Shown: one piece after another, positions 17,332 to 25,995 of the stretch
Position numbering within the stretch: the stretch's first letter is position 1
Layout of the letters: each line of letters begins with the position of its first letter
DNA from: Lactobacillaceae bacterium
GTDB lineage: Bacteria > Bacillota > Bacilli > Lactobacillales > Lactobacillaceae
Assembly: GCA_902834055.1 (NCBI GenBank)
Contig: CADFHB010000008.1
Span: forward strand, 1 to 42,072
Direction of reading: 5' to 3'
DNA length: 42,072 bases
Made by a program: the position numbers and the translations under genes
Notes under the pieces: generated by a model
Databases searched by the model: none
The model's input: only the letters and a program-made list of their open reading frames with translations
Told to the model about the DNA's origin: nothing

Positions 17332-18384
17332 ATGACAGACCAACTAGTAATCAAAAATTTTAAAACCGCAGTCATTGATGAACCCCTAAAGCGTCCCTTT
17401 GTTACCCACCTGCACAAGGTAACGGCGATCCACGCGGTCCAGGTGAAGCTGACCCTGGCCAACGGTCTAACCGGAACGGGTGCCGCCACCCCCAATGAAA
17501 AGGTAACTGGTGACACGATGAGTTCTTTGAAGGAGGCAATGGATTCCGTAATCGGGCCCCAACTGGTCGGCAAATCGCTCAACCACTTGGAAGAGTTGAT
17601 GAACGACCTGGCAAGCGTAATTCGCTACAATGAACCAGCCAAGGCGGCCTTCGACATGGCCATTTATGACCTCCTGAGTCAGGTCACTAAAATGCCCCTC
17701 CCCGCCCTTCTCGGTGGTGCCAAGGAAGCGATGGAGACTGATTACACGATTAGTATCGGTAGTCAAAAGCAAATGATCGCTTCAGCCCGCGAACTGGTTG
17801 CTGAAGGCTTTACAGCGCTAAAAATCAAAATCGGCAACAGTCCCGTGACCGAAGACGTCGCCACCGTGACCGAAATTGCCGCAGCGGTCGGGCCCAAAAT
17901 TTCTCTCCGCCTGGATGTTAACCAAGGATGGAGTTACAAGCAAGCGCGGCGGGCCCTGGCCATGCTAGAAGAACGGGACCTCAACATCGCCTTCGTTGAA
18001 CAGCCACTGGCCGCCGACCGGATTGCGGAGACGGCCCGTTTGCGGATGCAGACGACGATCCCCATTATGTTAGACGAAAGCGTCTTTTCACCAGCCGACG
18101 CGCTCAAGGTGATCCGTGCTGACGCCGCCGACTATGTCAACATTAAGCTGATGAAGTGTGGGGGCCTCTTTCAGGCAGCCAAGATCAACGACCTCTGTGC
18201 CACGGCGGGGATTGGCTGCATGGTTGGCTGCATGATTGAATCTCAAGTCGGTCTCGCCGCTGGACTGGCTTTCGCACTGGGCCACCAAAACGTCAAGTTC
18301 ATTGACCTTGACTCCTGCTTTATGGCCAAGGACTCTGCCATGACCCTAATTGGCAATGATGGGCCCAAATTGATGTTGAAGTGA
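17332..18384 (+). CDS. Dipeptide epimerase (enolase superfamily)
   Basis: 350 aa. An L-Ala-D/L-Glu epimerase-type enzyme, which in peptidoglycan recycling converts murein dipeptides so that peptidases can cut them. Lys164/Lys166 form the KxK acid/base motif (ALKIKIG); the Mg2+ ligands are Asp195 (LRLDVNQ), Glu223 (FVEQP) and Asp248 (MLDES); Lys272 is the second-face base (NIKLMKCGG). The capping domain fills the N-terminal third. The ribosome site is weak. Muconate cycloisomerase or N-succinylamino acid racemase are related alternatives, but the 350-aa length and motifs favour dipeptide epimerase. Confidence 0.83.
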   Translation: MTDQLVIKNFKTAVIDEPLKRPFVTHLHKVTAIHAVQVKLTLANGLTGTGAATPNEKVTGDTMSSLKEAMDSVIGPQLVGKSLNHLEELMNDLASVIRYNEPAKAAFDMAIYDLLSQVTKMPLPALLGGAKEAMETDYTISIGSQKQMIASARELVAEGFTALKIKIGNSPVTEDVATVTEIAAAVGPKISLRLDVNQGWSYKQARRALAMLEERDLNIAFVEQPLAADRIAETARLRMQTTIPIMLDESVFSPADALKVIRADAADYVNIKLMKCGGLFQAAKINDLCATAGIGCMVGCMIESQVGLAAGLAFALGHQNVKFIDLDSCFMAKDSAMTLIGNDGPKLMLK

Positions 18385-18418
18385 GTTTAAGATAATTTTG
18401 GCGAGTGTGACAAACAAG

Positions 18419-18458
18419 AAAGTCCTCAGCAAGGTTGTGGTCTTGCTGAGGGCTTTTT
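18419..18458. terminator. Bidirectional terminator
   Basis: Stem of 15 positions with one G-T wobble (18419-18433 with 18442-18456), 8-nt loop, T-run to the right and A-run to the left. It separates the convergent epimerase and guanine deaminase genes. Confidence 0.85.
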
Positions 18459-18482
18459 ACTGCTTTTGGTGTCGTGATTGCT

Positions 18483-19820
18483 TCACGCCTGGTATACTTC
18501 CCTGCCACCCACGAAGACGTGACAGATGTCTGTTTGTTCCGTCTGGTACATCAAGCGTTGGAAAATATCCGCTGTCGTAAGAGGCATCAGTGCACGGTGC
18601 ATCCGGACAACCTGCAGGTCGGCGGCGTAGCCTTCCTGAATTACGCCCGCCTTTAAGTGCAGGGCCTGGGCACCACCTCGGGTCGCCAGGTAGAAGGCGT
18701 TGGCCATTGTGATCCGGGATTCTGGGACACCCCGATGCTCAGCTGGCAGGTGGTTATCAACCCCATCGGTCAACTGCTGTGACGACTTTACCGCTTGCCG
18801 GGCATTGTGGTAAAGACTTGGGGTGTACCCACCGGAGATGTCAGAGCCCAGGCCCAGTTTATTGCCCAGCTTTAGCATCTGCTTAACTGGAAGGACTCCG
18901 TTGCCAAAGTAGATATTCGAAATTGGGCAGTGGGCAATCGCCGTCCTTCTTTCTCGTAGGACCTGCCAGTCACCGGGAGTCAACTGGGTTCCGTGAGCCA
19001 TGACGGCCCGGTCAGTAAGGAGACCGAAGTGGTCCATCACGGTCGTGTCGTGCTGACCGAAGCGCTCGATTGCGTAGCCGTGCTCCCAGTTGCTTTCACT
19101 AAGGTGGGATTGGACCGGTAGATCATACTGGTGGGCGAGCTGGCTCAGGCCAACCAATGCTTCATCGGTACAGCTGGGCACAAAACGCGGTGTAATCACT
19201 GGGGTAATCGTCTGCCTGGTCTGCCTTTGCATCTTCAGAACCGCTTGGATAAACTTTTCCGTTGACTGTAATGCGGCTTTAGCCGATGGATTGCGGTAAT
19301 AATCAGGCGTCTGGTCCGGATTATCCATTACCACCTGACCAATAAAACCGCGTAATCCTTGACTAACGGCTTCTTTAGCGAGGGTCATATTCGCGGTGAA
19401 GTGAATTGTCCCAAACATCATTGCGGCCGTGGTCCCGTTGGCCAGCAGGGTGTGAACAAAGTCGTGATAGACCCGCTGGGCATAGGCGGGGTCGCTGAAC
19501 TTAGTTTCCAGGGGAAAAGTATAGTGGTTAAGCCACTCAGCCAGGGGACGGTCAAGGGCTAGTCCTGCCTGTGGCCACTGGGGCGCGTGTACGTGGAGGT
19601 CAATGAAGCCCGGTAAGATGTATTGGTCGCTACCCAGCTCCAGAAGCCGGCCAGCCTGCCGGGCGCTTTGCAGCTGGCCAGCGTACTCCTGATCACTTGG
19701 CTGGAGGATTCGTTGAATGGCCCCATCCTGGTCAATCATAATCAGGGCGTCCTTAACTGCTTGAACGTTGTTAGGATCAGTTGCGGTGAAGTATGTTCCG
19801 CGAATTGTTAATTCTGCCAT
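18483..19820 (-). CDS. guaD: Guanine deaminase
   Basis: 445 aa amidohydrolase that converts guanine to xanthine and ammonia in purine salvage. Zn ligands: His76/His78 in LPGFIDLHVHAPQWP (diagnostic of guanine deaminase), His in QSHLSES, and Asp in GSDISGG. RFVPSCTDE and AHGTQL also match the family. AGAGGG precedes the ATG. It stands alone between two terminators. Confidence 0.92.
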   Translation of the reverse strand: MAELTIRGTYFTATDPNNVQAVKDALIMIDQDGAIQRILQPSDQEYAGQLQSARQAGRLLELGSDQYILPGFIDLHVHAPQWPQAGLALDRPLAEWLNHYTFPLETKFSDPAYAQRVYHDFVHTLLANGTTAAMMFGTIHFTANMTLAKEAVSQGLRGFIGQVVMDNPDQTPDYYRNPSAKAALQSTEKFIQAVLKMQRQTRQTITPVITPRFVPSCTDEALVGLSQLAHQYDLPVQSHLSESNWEHGYAIERFGQHDTTVMDHFGLLTDRAVMAHGTQLTPGDWQVLRERRTAIAHCPISNIYFGNGVLPVKQMLKLGNKLGLGSDISGGYTPSLYHNARQAVKSSQQLTDGVDNHLPAEHRGVPESRITMANAFYLATRGGAQALHLKAGVIQEGYAADLQVVRMHRALMPLTTADIFQRLMYQTEQTDICHVFVGGREVYQA

Positions 19821-19906
19821 CGAAATACCCTCTTTATATTGTTTATTATAGTTTATAGAGAACTTTCATCGCTGTAAAGAGAACATTGTTCGTCATACTT
19901 TTCCGC

Positions 19907-19938
19907 ATAAAAAAGGCACCGGTTCCGCACCGATGCTT
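19907..19938 (-). terminator. Terminator of the L,D-transpeptidase gene
   Basis: On the minus strand GCATCGGT-GCGGA-ACCGGTGC (one G-T wobble) followed by six T residues. Confidence 0.8.
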
Positions 19939-19946
19939 ATTTCATC

Positions 19947-20522
19947 CTAATTATCGGCCACCACGACTTTAGTCCCGGTCGGCAGGTCATGTTCAATCCA
20001 CTTGGCATCATCAATTGACAGGCAGACACAGCCGGGTGAGCTAGGATGCTTCCCCTGTTGCTTTGCCAGACATTTGATGTAGTGGTGTTGGTCCGCTGTC
20101 GTGACAACCGAATGGAACATGTAGTTCCCGTTCCACGACAGGCAATAGTTGGCCCCTAGCCGCAAGTTCGGATTATAAACCCGGTCCATCCGGATATTGG
20201 AAGTGGTAAAGGTCCCCGTTGGCGTAGCACTAACCATCTTGTGCGTCTGGGGATCCTTTTGGTAAGCCCCCGCCGAGCTGTACATCGTGTACAAGAGCTT
20301 CTTTCCGCTATAGATGTAGGTGCGGTTGCCCTTCAGGCTAACCTTCACCCAGAGGTTGGGTCGACCATTCAGCTCGGGATAGGGAACTGTCTCGGAAGAC
20401 TTGACCCAACTAATCGGCTGTCGCATGTGATTATTACTAGCGGCCGCTGTTATCCACGGCAGGGTTATACCCAGTGCAAACACCAATAGTATTAGCCAGC
20501 AATGCCGGATATGATAACTCAT
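19947..20522 (-). CDS. Secreted L,D-transpeptidase (YkuD domain)
   Basis: 191 aa. A signal peptide (hydrophobic core LILLVFALGITLPW, cleavage near TAAAS) exports a YkuD domain that would form 3-3 cross-links or attach proteins to peptidoglycan. His137 (YMFHSVV) and the nucleophile Cys165 in SSPGCVCLS are present. The common motif is S-H-G-C-V-R-L; here His is Pro and the conserved Arg is Cys, a notable change in the active-site strand. AGGGAG precedes the ATG. Confidence 0.88.
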   Translation of the reverse strand: MSYHIRHCWLILLVFALGITLPWITAAASNNHMRQPISWVKSSETVPYPELNGRPNLWVKVSLKGNRTYIYSGKKLLYTMYSSAGAYQKDPQTHKMVSATPTGTFTTSNIRMDRVYNPNLRLGANYCLSWNGNYMFHSVVTTADQHHYIKCLAKQQGKHPSSPGCVCLSIDDAKWIEHDLPTGTKVVVADN

Positions 20523-20587
20523 CCATTCTTCACTCCCTATTTTAGGCTAACACTACTAATGTACTCTTTTTACAGCCTGTTAACAAC

Positions 20588-20625
20588 AAAAGCGCTAGGT
20601 AAATAAAGTCTACCTAACGCTTTTT
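20588..20625. terminator. Terminator of the cupin/CMD operon
   Basis: AAAGCG(C/T)TAGGTA arms at 20588-20600 and 20611-20623 with A and T runs on each side; it can act in both directions. Confidence 0.8.
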
Positions 20626-20637
20626 AATCGATGTGGG

Positions 20638-20964
20638 TTACTTTTCAGCGCCCCAAACCTTCTTGGCAATGTTAAAGGCAGACCAGGCATTCGGCCAGCC
20701 AACGTAGAAGGCCAGTTGGGTGATGACCTCCACAATCTCTTCCTTGGTAACGCCATTGTCCTTAGCCGCCTGCATGTGGTATGGCAGCTGGGCAAAAGCC
20801 CCCTTAGTAATCAGGGCCGTGACCGTAATCATACTCCGGTCACGCGGCTTTAATTCCTTTTCCCGGGACCATACTTGGCCGAAGAGAACGTCATCGTTTA
20901 ATTCCGCAAACTTGGGTGCAAAGTCACCCAGTTGGTCACGACCTGCTGTTTGTTTTTTAGCCAT
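20638..20964 (-). CDS. Carboxymuconolactone decarboxylase (CMD) family protein
   Basis: 108 aa of the small AhpD/CMD fold: RDRSMITVTALITKGAF, LPYHMQAAKDNGVTKEEIVEVI and WPNAWSAFNIAKKV. There is no CxxC, so it is the non-redox CMD type rather than AhpD. GGAGG precedes the ATG. It follows a cupin gene by 12 nt, a pairing common in lactobacilli; the pair's true substrate is unknown. Confidence 0.87.
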   Translation of the reverse strand: MAKKQTAGRDQLGDFAPKFAELNDDVLFGQVWSREKELKPRDRSMITVTALITKGAFAQLPYHMQAAKDNGVTKEEIVEVITQLAFYVGWPNAWSAFNIAKKVWGAEK

Positions 20965-20976
20965 CGTTATCTCCTC

Positions 20977-21393
20977 CTACTTACTCAACTTGTTGTAGTA
21001 ATCATCGTCAACCTTTTCGCACCATTCACTGGTCCCCTTTGTGATTGCAATGTGGGAGAACCAGGAGTCCTTAGTAGCACCGTGCCAGTGCTTGACTCCT
21101 TCGTGGATTGCGACCACATCACCGGGCTTCAGCAGTTGGGCGGGCTTACCCTCTTCTTGGTACCAGCCTTCGCCCGCCGTGACCAGCAGAATCTGGAAGC
21201 CGTCGTGGTGGATGTGCCAGTCGTTCTGGCAACCCGGTTCGAAATTGACATTCGACACGTTAATATCGATGTTATCGTCTGGTGAAACTAAGCCATTTAA
21301 ATAACTAGTCCCGATAAAATACTTGGCATAGGCAACGTTCTTGTCACCAAAACCAAACATGTCATTTTTCACTGCTTCTTCATTCTTTGCCAT
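20977..21393 (-). CDS. Cupin domain-containing protein
   Basis: 138 aa single-domain cupin. Metal ligands appear in WHIHHDGFQIL (motif 1) and HWHGAT (motif 2); motif 1 also contains GEGWYQEEGKPAQLLKPGDVV. AAGGAGG precedes the ATG. It is co-transcribed with the CMD gene downstream; a palindrome AAAGTT-GTT-AACTTT lies just upstream (21408-21422). Possibly an enzyme acting on quinone or lactone-like compounds; the function is not fixed by sequence. Confidence 0.87.
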   Translation of the reverse strand: MAKNEEAVKNDMFGFGDKNVAYAKYFIGTSYLNGLVSPDDNIDINVSNVNFEPGCQNDWHIHHDGFQILLVTAGEGWYQEEGKPAQLLKPGDVVAIHEGVKHWHGATKDSWFSHIAITKGTSEWCEKVDDDYYNKLSK

Positions 21394-21407
21394 GTGAAGG
21401 CCTCCTT

Positions 21408-21422
21408 AAAGTTGTTAACTTT
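21408..21422. promoter_or_regulatory. Candidate operator upstream of the cupin gene
   Basis: Perfect inverted repeat AAAGTT (21408-21413) / AACTTT (21417-21422) in the leader between the flavodoxin stop and the cupin ribosome site. Confidence 0.35.
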
Positions 21423-21488
21423 ACTTTAGACGCTCACGGCATTAATGTGAAATACTTATTTTAATTAATGGCTAATGCTCAAATTGTA

Positions 21489-21968
21489 TTATAATTTACG
21501 GAGCCATGACATCAGGCTGGCGGGAGAATATGCTGGTTTGGCATGGGTCAGAACATGGTAGCCGTCCAGGACCGTTAGCTTCCCGTCATGGGCGATGAAG
21601 TCCTGCTGGTAGTTACCCGTATCACTCCACCCCGTTGAGAATGGTGCCACCTTCCCCTGGTAGCCCTGCAGCTTGGTCAACAGTGCCATCACCGGTGAGG
21701 CAATCTGCCCATCCCAGACCGGTCCACCCACCAGAATATCATCATAGTAAGACAGGTCAGGAAGCTTGGTGGTGATTTCCGGAAGGCGGTTGGTCTGCCG
21801 CTGCTTCTTGTAAATTGAATCCGTCGCCTCCATGTCCTGGGGGAAAGTCTGGTCCGCCACCTTAACCTGGAGGATATCAGCGCCCGTCATTTCATGAATT
21901 TGACTGGCTAACCGGGCTGTATTACCAAATTGAGAATAGTAAAGGATTAATGCTTGCTGTGCCATCAT
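21489..21968 (-). CDS. Flavodoxin
   Basis: 159 aa flavodoxin fold. FMN-phosphate loop YYSQFGNTARLA (residues about 10-21), YDDILVGGPVWDGQIAS and the FSTGWSDTGNY region. A soluble electron carrier or quinone/aldehyde reductase partner. AAGGGGC precedes the ATG. It is divergent from a LysR gene (52 bp apart) and lies upstream of cupin/CMD, suggesting one LysR-controlled redox group. Confidence 0.83.
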   Translation of the reverse strand: MMAQQALILYYSQFGNTARLASQIHEMTGADILQVKVADQTFPQDMEATDSIYKKQRQTNRLPEITTKLPDLSYYDDILVGGPVWDGQIASPVMALLTKLQGYQGKVAPFSTGWSDTGNYQQDFIAHDGKLTVLDGYHVLTHAKPAYSPASLMSWLRKL

Positions 21969-21985
21969 AAATCGCCCCTTGTTGT

Positions 21986-21998
21986 ATAATTAATTTAT
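21986..21998. promoter_or_regulatory. Candidate LysR box between flavodoxin and lysR
   Basis: ATAA-N5-TTAT dyad within a T-N11-A arrangement in the 52-bp divergent region. AT-rich, so it could be chance. Confidence 0.35.
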
Positions 21999-22020
21999 TA
22001 AGAATTGGAGGCCCCACTAA

Positions 22021-22899
22021 ATGGATACCCGCGTTTTAAAGTACTTTTTAACCGTTGCTGATACTAATAATATCACGAAAGCCGCCAAGCAGCTGCACAT
22101 CACCCAGCCAACCCTCTCACGGCAAATCATGGAGTTAGAAAAAGAACTCGACGTCGCCCTCTTCGACCGGACCCAGCGTCAGCTCCAGTTAACGAAGGCT
22201 GGCGTCCTATTTCAACAGCGGGCAACCACCCTCCTCCAGCTGGTCGACCAAACCAAAGATGACCTCCACCAGCAGGAAAAGGAATTGGTAGGGTCCGTTA
22301 ACCTGGGTTGCGTTGTCTCCCTCGTTTCCCCCTTCATGATGAAGATGGTAAACGACTTTCAAAAGGAGTATCCGGGGGTTCGCTTTAATATTTTCGATGG
22401 TGACGGTGACGCCCTCCGTCGCCAAATTGATGAGGGCCGGCTCGACCTAGCCTGCCTGATTGAGCCCGTCGAGGCGGCCAAGTATAACTACGTCGTCCTC
22501 CCCATTAAGGAGCAGTGGGGTCTCTTGATGCGCAGTGATGATTCCCTGGCGCAAAGAACCGCCATCAGCAAGAATGACCTTTATAAGCTGCCGTTGATCC
22601 TCCCCCACCGCAACATCGTCCGGGACGAGGTCAGTGATATCTTAAAGCTCGACCAGACGAAGCTCAACTGGATGGTGACCAACAACCTCCCCAGCAACAC
22701 GATTGAGTTGATCCGGTCCGGTAACTATTACGCAATTGGCATTAAGGGGATCCAGGCATTGAGTGCGGACCCCGAAATCGCCTTTATCCCCTTCACCCCG
22801 AAGAAGGAAACTGGCCACCTCCTGATCTGGCGCAAAAACAACATGCTGGCCCCGGCGGCCGAGCGCTTCCTCCAGTTCGTGACCGAACGGAGTAACTAA
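22021..22899 (+). CDS. LysR family transcriptional regulator
   Basis: 292 aa. The N-terminal helix-turn-helix (NITKAAKQLHITQPTLSRQI) and a full substrate-binding domain are present. GGAGG precedes the ATG. It is divergent from flavodoxin, with the cupin and CMD genes beyond, and is the likely regulator of that group. Different from the first LysR at 2.4 kb. Confidence 0.9.
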   Translation: MDTRVLKYFLTVADTNNITKAAKQLHITQPTLSRQIMELEKELDVALFDRTQRQLQLTKAGVLFQQRATTLLQLVDQTKDDLHQQEKELVGSVNLGCVVSLVSPFMMKMVNDFQKEYPGVRFNIFDGDGDALRRQIDEGRLDLACLIEPVEAAKYNYVVLPIKEQWGLLMRSDDSLAQRTAISKNDLYKLPLILPHRNIVRDEVSDILKLDQTKLNWMVTNNLPSNTIELIRSGNYYAIGIKGIQALSADPEIAFIPFTPKKETGHLLIWRKNNMLAPAAERFLQFVTERSN

Positions 22900-22900
22900 A

Positions 22901-22943
22901 AAAGGGCCCCGCTATGAGTCATCACTAGCAGGTCCCCCTATAA
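22901..22943. terminator. Probable terminator between lysR and the GNAT gene
   Basis: Imperfect stem GGGCCCCGCTA / TAGCAGGTCCC with an A-run on its left, which gives a T-run for leftward transcripts. Confidence 0.55.
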
Positions 22944-22946
22944 CAA

Positions 22947-23468
22947 TTATTTAGTTAATTGTGCGTAAACGTATAGCACTTCGTCAGGACGGTAGTAACC
23001 ATAAACTTCGCCGACCTTCTTGAAGCCATGCTTGGTAATCAAGTGTTGCATGATCTTGTTATCAATGTGGGTATCAATCCGGATGGTTTCAATATCTGTC
23101 CGGTGTTCCTTGATGTAGTCCAGGACAGAAACGAAGAGCTTTGAAGCGTACCCGTGACCGGTGTGTTTGGAGTGCACAGCAACCCGGTGAAGGACCACGT
23201 ACTTATCGGTATCGATGATCCACTTACCCTTCATCTTAGCGTAAGATTCGTCTGGTCCGTCAACAACGGCAACGTAACCAACTGTTTGGTCATCGTCAGA
23301 CTGCGCAAGAATTGCCCAACCGTTTTCGATGTCCTTCTTTACCACGTCTGCGTTTGGGTAATCGCCTTGCCATTGGTCAATTCCTTGTTCGGCCAATTGG
23401 TTGCTGCCGTCCTTTAAGATATCCATGATTTGGTCGTAGTCTTCCATGGTGGCTTTCTTTAATTTCAT
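22947..23468 (-). CDS. GNAT family N-acetyltransferase
   Basis: 173 aa. Opens MKLKKATMEDYDQIMDILKD; the acetyl-CoA motif A is RVAVHSKHTGHGYASKLF, followed by IRIDTHIDNKIMQHLITKHGF, the usual motif B. Acceptor unknown (a small amine or ribosomal protein are possible). AAGGGAAGG precedes the ATG by 8 nt. Single-gene transcript. Confidence 0.88.
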   Translation of the reverse strand: MKLKKATMEDYDQIMDILKDGSNQLAEQGIDQWQGDYPNADVVKKDIENGWAILAQSDDDQTVGYVAVVDGPDESYAKMKGKWIIDTDKYVVLHRVAVHSKHTGHGYASKLFVSVLDYIKEHRTDIETIRIDTHIDNKIMQHLITKHGFKKVGEVYGYYRPDEVLYVYAQLTK

Positions 23469-23590
23469 CGTTCGTACCTTCCCTTCTCGTTATTCTGGAA
23501 TGATTTTAATTTATTCCGACTAAAAAACTTTATCACACTTTGGCCTTGTTTGCCAAGCGATTAACATTCAATTTAAAAGGAGTTTATAAA

Positions 23591-24415
23591 ATGATTTTTC
23601 GTCGTAAATTTTGGCTACCACTCTTAGTAATCTTCTGTACCCTTATTTGGGCCCTTCCTGCCCACTCGGCGAAGTACGTTCAGTCAACAACGCCAACGAT
23701 TTTCTTCCATGGCTACAACAGCGGCGCCCATGCCGAACAGTTCATGGTCGACGGCATTAAGCAGGCCGGGGTCAGCAAAACCAGTATCACCGCGGAGGTC
23801 GATGCTGATGGTAAGGTCACCCTGCTGGGCAATATCCCCCACAATGCAGTGAACCCCCTTGTCATGGTGAACTTTGAAAACAGCCGCAACACCGACTATA
23901 CCATGCAGGGGCAGTGGGTCAAAAACGTTATTGTCAAGCTCCAGGACCGTTACCATTTCAAGAAGATTAACATCGAGGCCCACTCAATGGGCAACCTCGC
24001 CGTGATGTACTACCTCCTCCATAACGGGCAGAACCGTCACCTTCCCCAGATTCAAAAGCAGGCCGCAATGGCCGGAACCTTTGACGGGGCAATGGACTGG
24101 AACGAACCCGCCAACCTGACAATCAACCCGAAGACGGGCAAACCGTCCAAGGAAAACGCCTCCTTTAAGAAACTCCTCCCCCTGCGACGCACCTACCCCA
24201 AGCAAATCAAGGTTCTCAACCTCTACGGGGACCTCGGGAATGGCAACGACAGCCAGGTCAGCAACAACTCTAGTCGGACCCTCCGCTACCTGATCAACGG
24301 CCGGACAGCATCCTACAAGGAAGTTAAGATTACCGGGCCCAATGCTTCCCATGAGCTCCTCCACCATAACCCCCAGGTAAACCGGGTCCTCATCAAATTC
24401 TTCTGGGAAAAGTAG
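23591..24415 (+). CDS. Secreted alpha/beta hydrolase (DUF915, cell-surface hydrolase)
   Basis: 274 aa from the ATG at 23591 (AAAGGAG 8 nt upstream; the open frame upstream to 23540 has no ribosome site). Signal peptide RRKFWLPLLVIFCTLIWALPAHSA, then IFFHGYNSGAHAEQ (oxyanion region), nucleophile Ser122 in EAHSMGN and a late His in NASHELLHH. DUF915 proteins are lipase-like surface enzymes common in lactobacilli. The next gene starts 9 nt after its stop. Confidence 0.88.
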   Translation: MIFRRKFWLPLLVIFCTLIWALPAHSAKYVQSTTPTIFFHGYNSGAHAEQFMVDGIKQAGVSKTSITAEVDADGKVTLLGNIPHNAVNPLVMVNFENSRNTDYTMQGQWVKNVIVKLQDRYHFKKINIEAHSMGNLAVMYYLLHNGQNRHLPQIQKQAAMAGTFDGAMDWNEPANLTINPKTGKPSKENASFKKLLPLRRTYPKQIKVLNLYGDLGNGNDSQVSNNSSRTLRYLINGRTASYKEVKITGPNASHELLHHNPQVNRVLIKFFWEK

Positions 24416-24424
24416 GCGGCACTG

Positions 24425-25066
24425 ATGGAACTAACCTTATTAAGCCTTTACCAAAAGATGCACCGGAAGATGGGCCCTTCTGGCTGGTGGCCAGCTGATT
24501 CAAAGGAAGAAATCATCATTGGGGCCCTGATGATTCAAAACACTAACTGGCAGAATGCCGACAAGGCGGTTGCTAATTTCCAGCAAAAAACGGGGTTTGA
24601 TCCGGAAAAAATAACCAATTTACCAATGACTGAGATCCAGCGTTTGGTGCGCCCGGCTGGCTTCTATAAGAATAAGAGCAAGGCGGTGGCTGCCGTTTTT
24701 TCCTGGCTCGCCCAGTTCAACTTCGACTACTCCCGGATCCACCAAAGCCTTGGCACTAACCTCCGGGGCACCCTGTTAAAACTGCACGGCGTCGGGGACG
24801 AGACAGCGGACGTCCTGCGCACCTACATTTTCGACGACCCCACCTTTATCGCTGATAAGTACGCCCGGACCTTGTTTACCAGGCTCGGGGTGCCCAATCT
24901 CAGTAATTACCAGTCGCTCGCCAAGCAGTGTTCGTTAGGGCCGGACTTCACGGTCGCCATGGCCCAGGACTTCCACGGCCTTATCGATGAGTTCGGCAAG
25001 CAGTACTTTCACCCCGCTACCAAGTTTGACCAGAGCTTTCTTTGCGGTGACCGGCTTATTTTATAG
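24425..25066 (+). CDS. HhH-GPD DNA glycosylase, endonuclease III-like (3-methyladenine glycosylase III type)
   Basis: 213 aa. A helix-hairpin-helix (LLKLHGVGDETADVLRTYIF) is followed by catalytic Asp144 in FIADKYARTLF. The Nth lysine in the hairpin is absent (Asp in its place), and the four C-terminal cysteines of the Fe-S cluster are missing, so a monofunctional base glycosylase is more likely than a true endonuclease III. It starts 9 nt after the DUF915 stop with only a weak ribosome site, implying coupled translation. Its 3' end overlaps the convergent GT8 gene by 6 nt. Confidence 0.83.
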   Translation: MELTLLSLYQKMHRKMGPSGWWPADSKEEIIIGALMIQNTNWQNADKAVANFQQKTGFDPEKITNLPMTEIQRLVRPAGFYKNKSKAVAAVFSWLAQFNFDYSRIHQSLGTNLRGTLLKLHGVGDETADVLRTYIFDDPTFIADKYARTLFTRLGVPNLSNYQSLAKQCSLGPDFTVAMAQDFHGLIDEFGKQYFHPATKFDQSFLCGDRLIL

Positions 25067-25891
25067 GGCAATTTGGCCCTTGATAATGCGCTGGGTCAGG
25101 TGGTCATAATGCTTGTAAAGGGCGGTGAAACGGCCGTGCCGTGTACTCTTTAGCCATGGCTTTTCGCGCCCACAGTAGTGGAGGATTACCGTGTTTTCAA
25201 TTACCCAGTTGAGGTCCCACTCCCCGAAGCTGATGAGCTCGTACGTCCGCCCGTTGCGGGTGTCATAGTTATACTTTTCATCAGGGACCGACTTGATGTA
25301 CTTGCCATACAAGGCGTTTAAGACGTCCTGGTCCGGTAAGAGGAGGATATGCTTACGAATGTAATCAAAGATGTCCGTTGCCCGGACCCGTTGCCGGATA
25401 TTATCGAGGTTCATTAGCAGGACGCCGGAGTTGTAGTAACCGTCCGCATCGAAGTTTTGCAGGCGAATCTTGTTAATCACATCGGTGGTGTTGGTTAAGC
25501 CCGTATGAATTGCCGATGCATAGAGGTAGTTGGTCAGGTCCAGGCGGTAAAACTGGTCAAGGTTATTAATGCAGAGCGTATCAGCGTCCAGGTACAGGAT
25601 CTTGTGGACGGTTGCGGGGAGCAGTTGGTGGGCCAACAGGCGGTAGTAGATGGTGGTCGGGTAGCGGTCCGTCACCGGCGCGTCGACAAAGAGCCCCTCG
25701 TCAACCAGCACCGGGTGGTAGGTCATCCCCAGGAGCTGACAAAGGTGGTCGATCTCGGCACCCTTTTCAAGCTTCCTTTTCTGCAAGACGTACACATCAA
25801 TCTTTGTCGCCTGGGTGTTTAAGCTGATTGACAGCAAGACGGTTTCCAGCTGGCGGGCAAAACGGTCGTCAATCGAAAAAAGTAAATTCAT
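25061..25891 (-). CDS. Glycosyltransferase family 8 protein
   Basis: 276 aa. GT8 retaining transferase: N-terminal MNLLFSIDDRFARQLETVLLS, metal-binding DAD (Asp102, Asp104) in KILYLDADTL, FDADGYYNSGVLLMNL, LLPDQDVLNALY and the C-terminal HYCGREKPW. Uses a UDP-sugar, probably for surface glycans or glycoprotein modification. AAGGAGG precedes the ATG. Transcribed alone. Confidence 0.9.
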   Translation of the reverse strand: MNLLFSIDDRFARQLETVLLSISLNTQATKIDVYVLQKRKLEKGAEIDHLCQLLGMTYHPVLVDEGLFVDAPVTDRYPTTIYYRLLAHQLLPATVHKILYLDADTLCINNLDQFYRLDLTNYLYASAIHTGLTNTTDVINKIRLQNFDADGYYNSGVLLMNLDNIRQRVRATDIFDYIRKHILLLPDQDVLNALYGKYIKSVPDEKYNYDTRNGRTYELISFGEWDLNWVIENTVILHYCGREKPWLKSTRHGRFTALYKHYDHLTQRIIKGQIAL

Positions 25892-25995
25892 GGTGGGTCC
25901 TCCTTAATAATTACAATTATAGCAAGAAGAGGCTTGCCCTAGTCAGGAAAATCCGTTAGTCTTAAAGCATTAACTAACTGAAGGAGTATCAGAGA

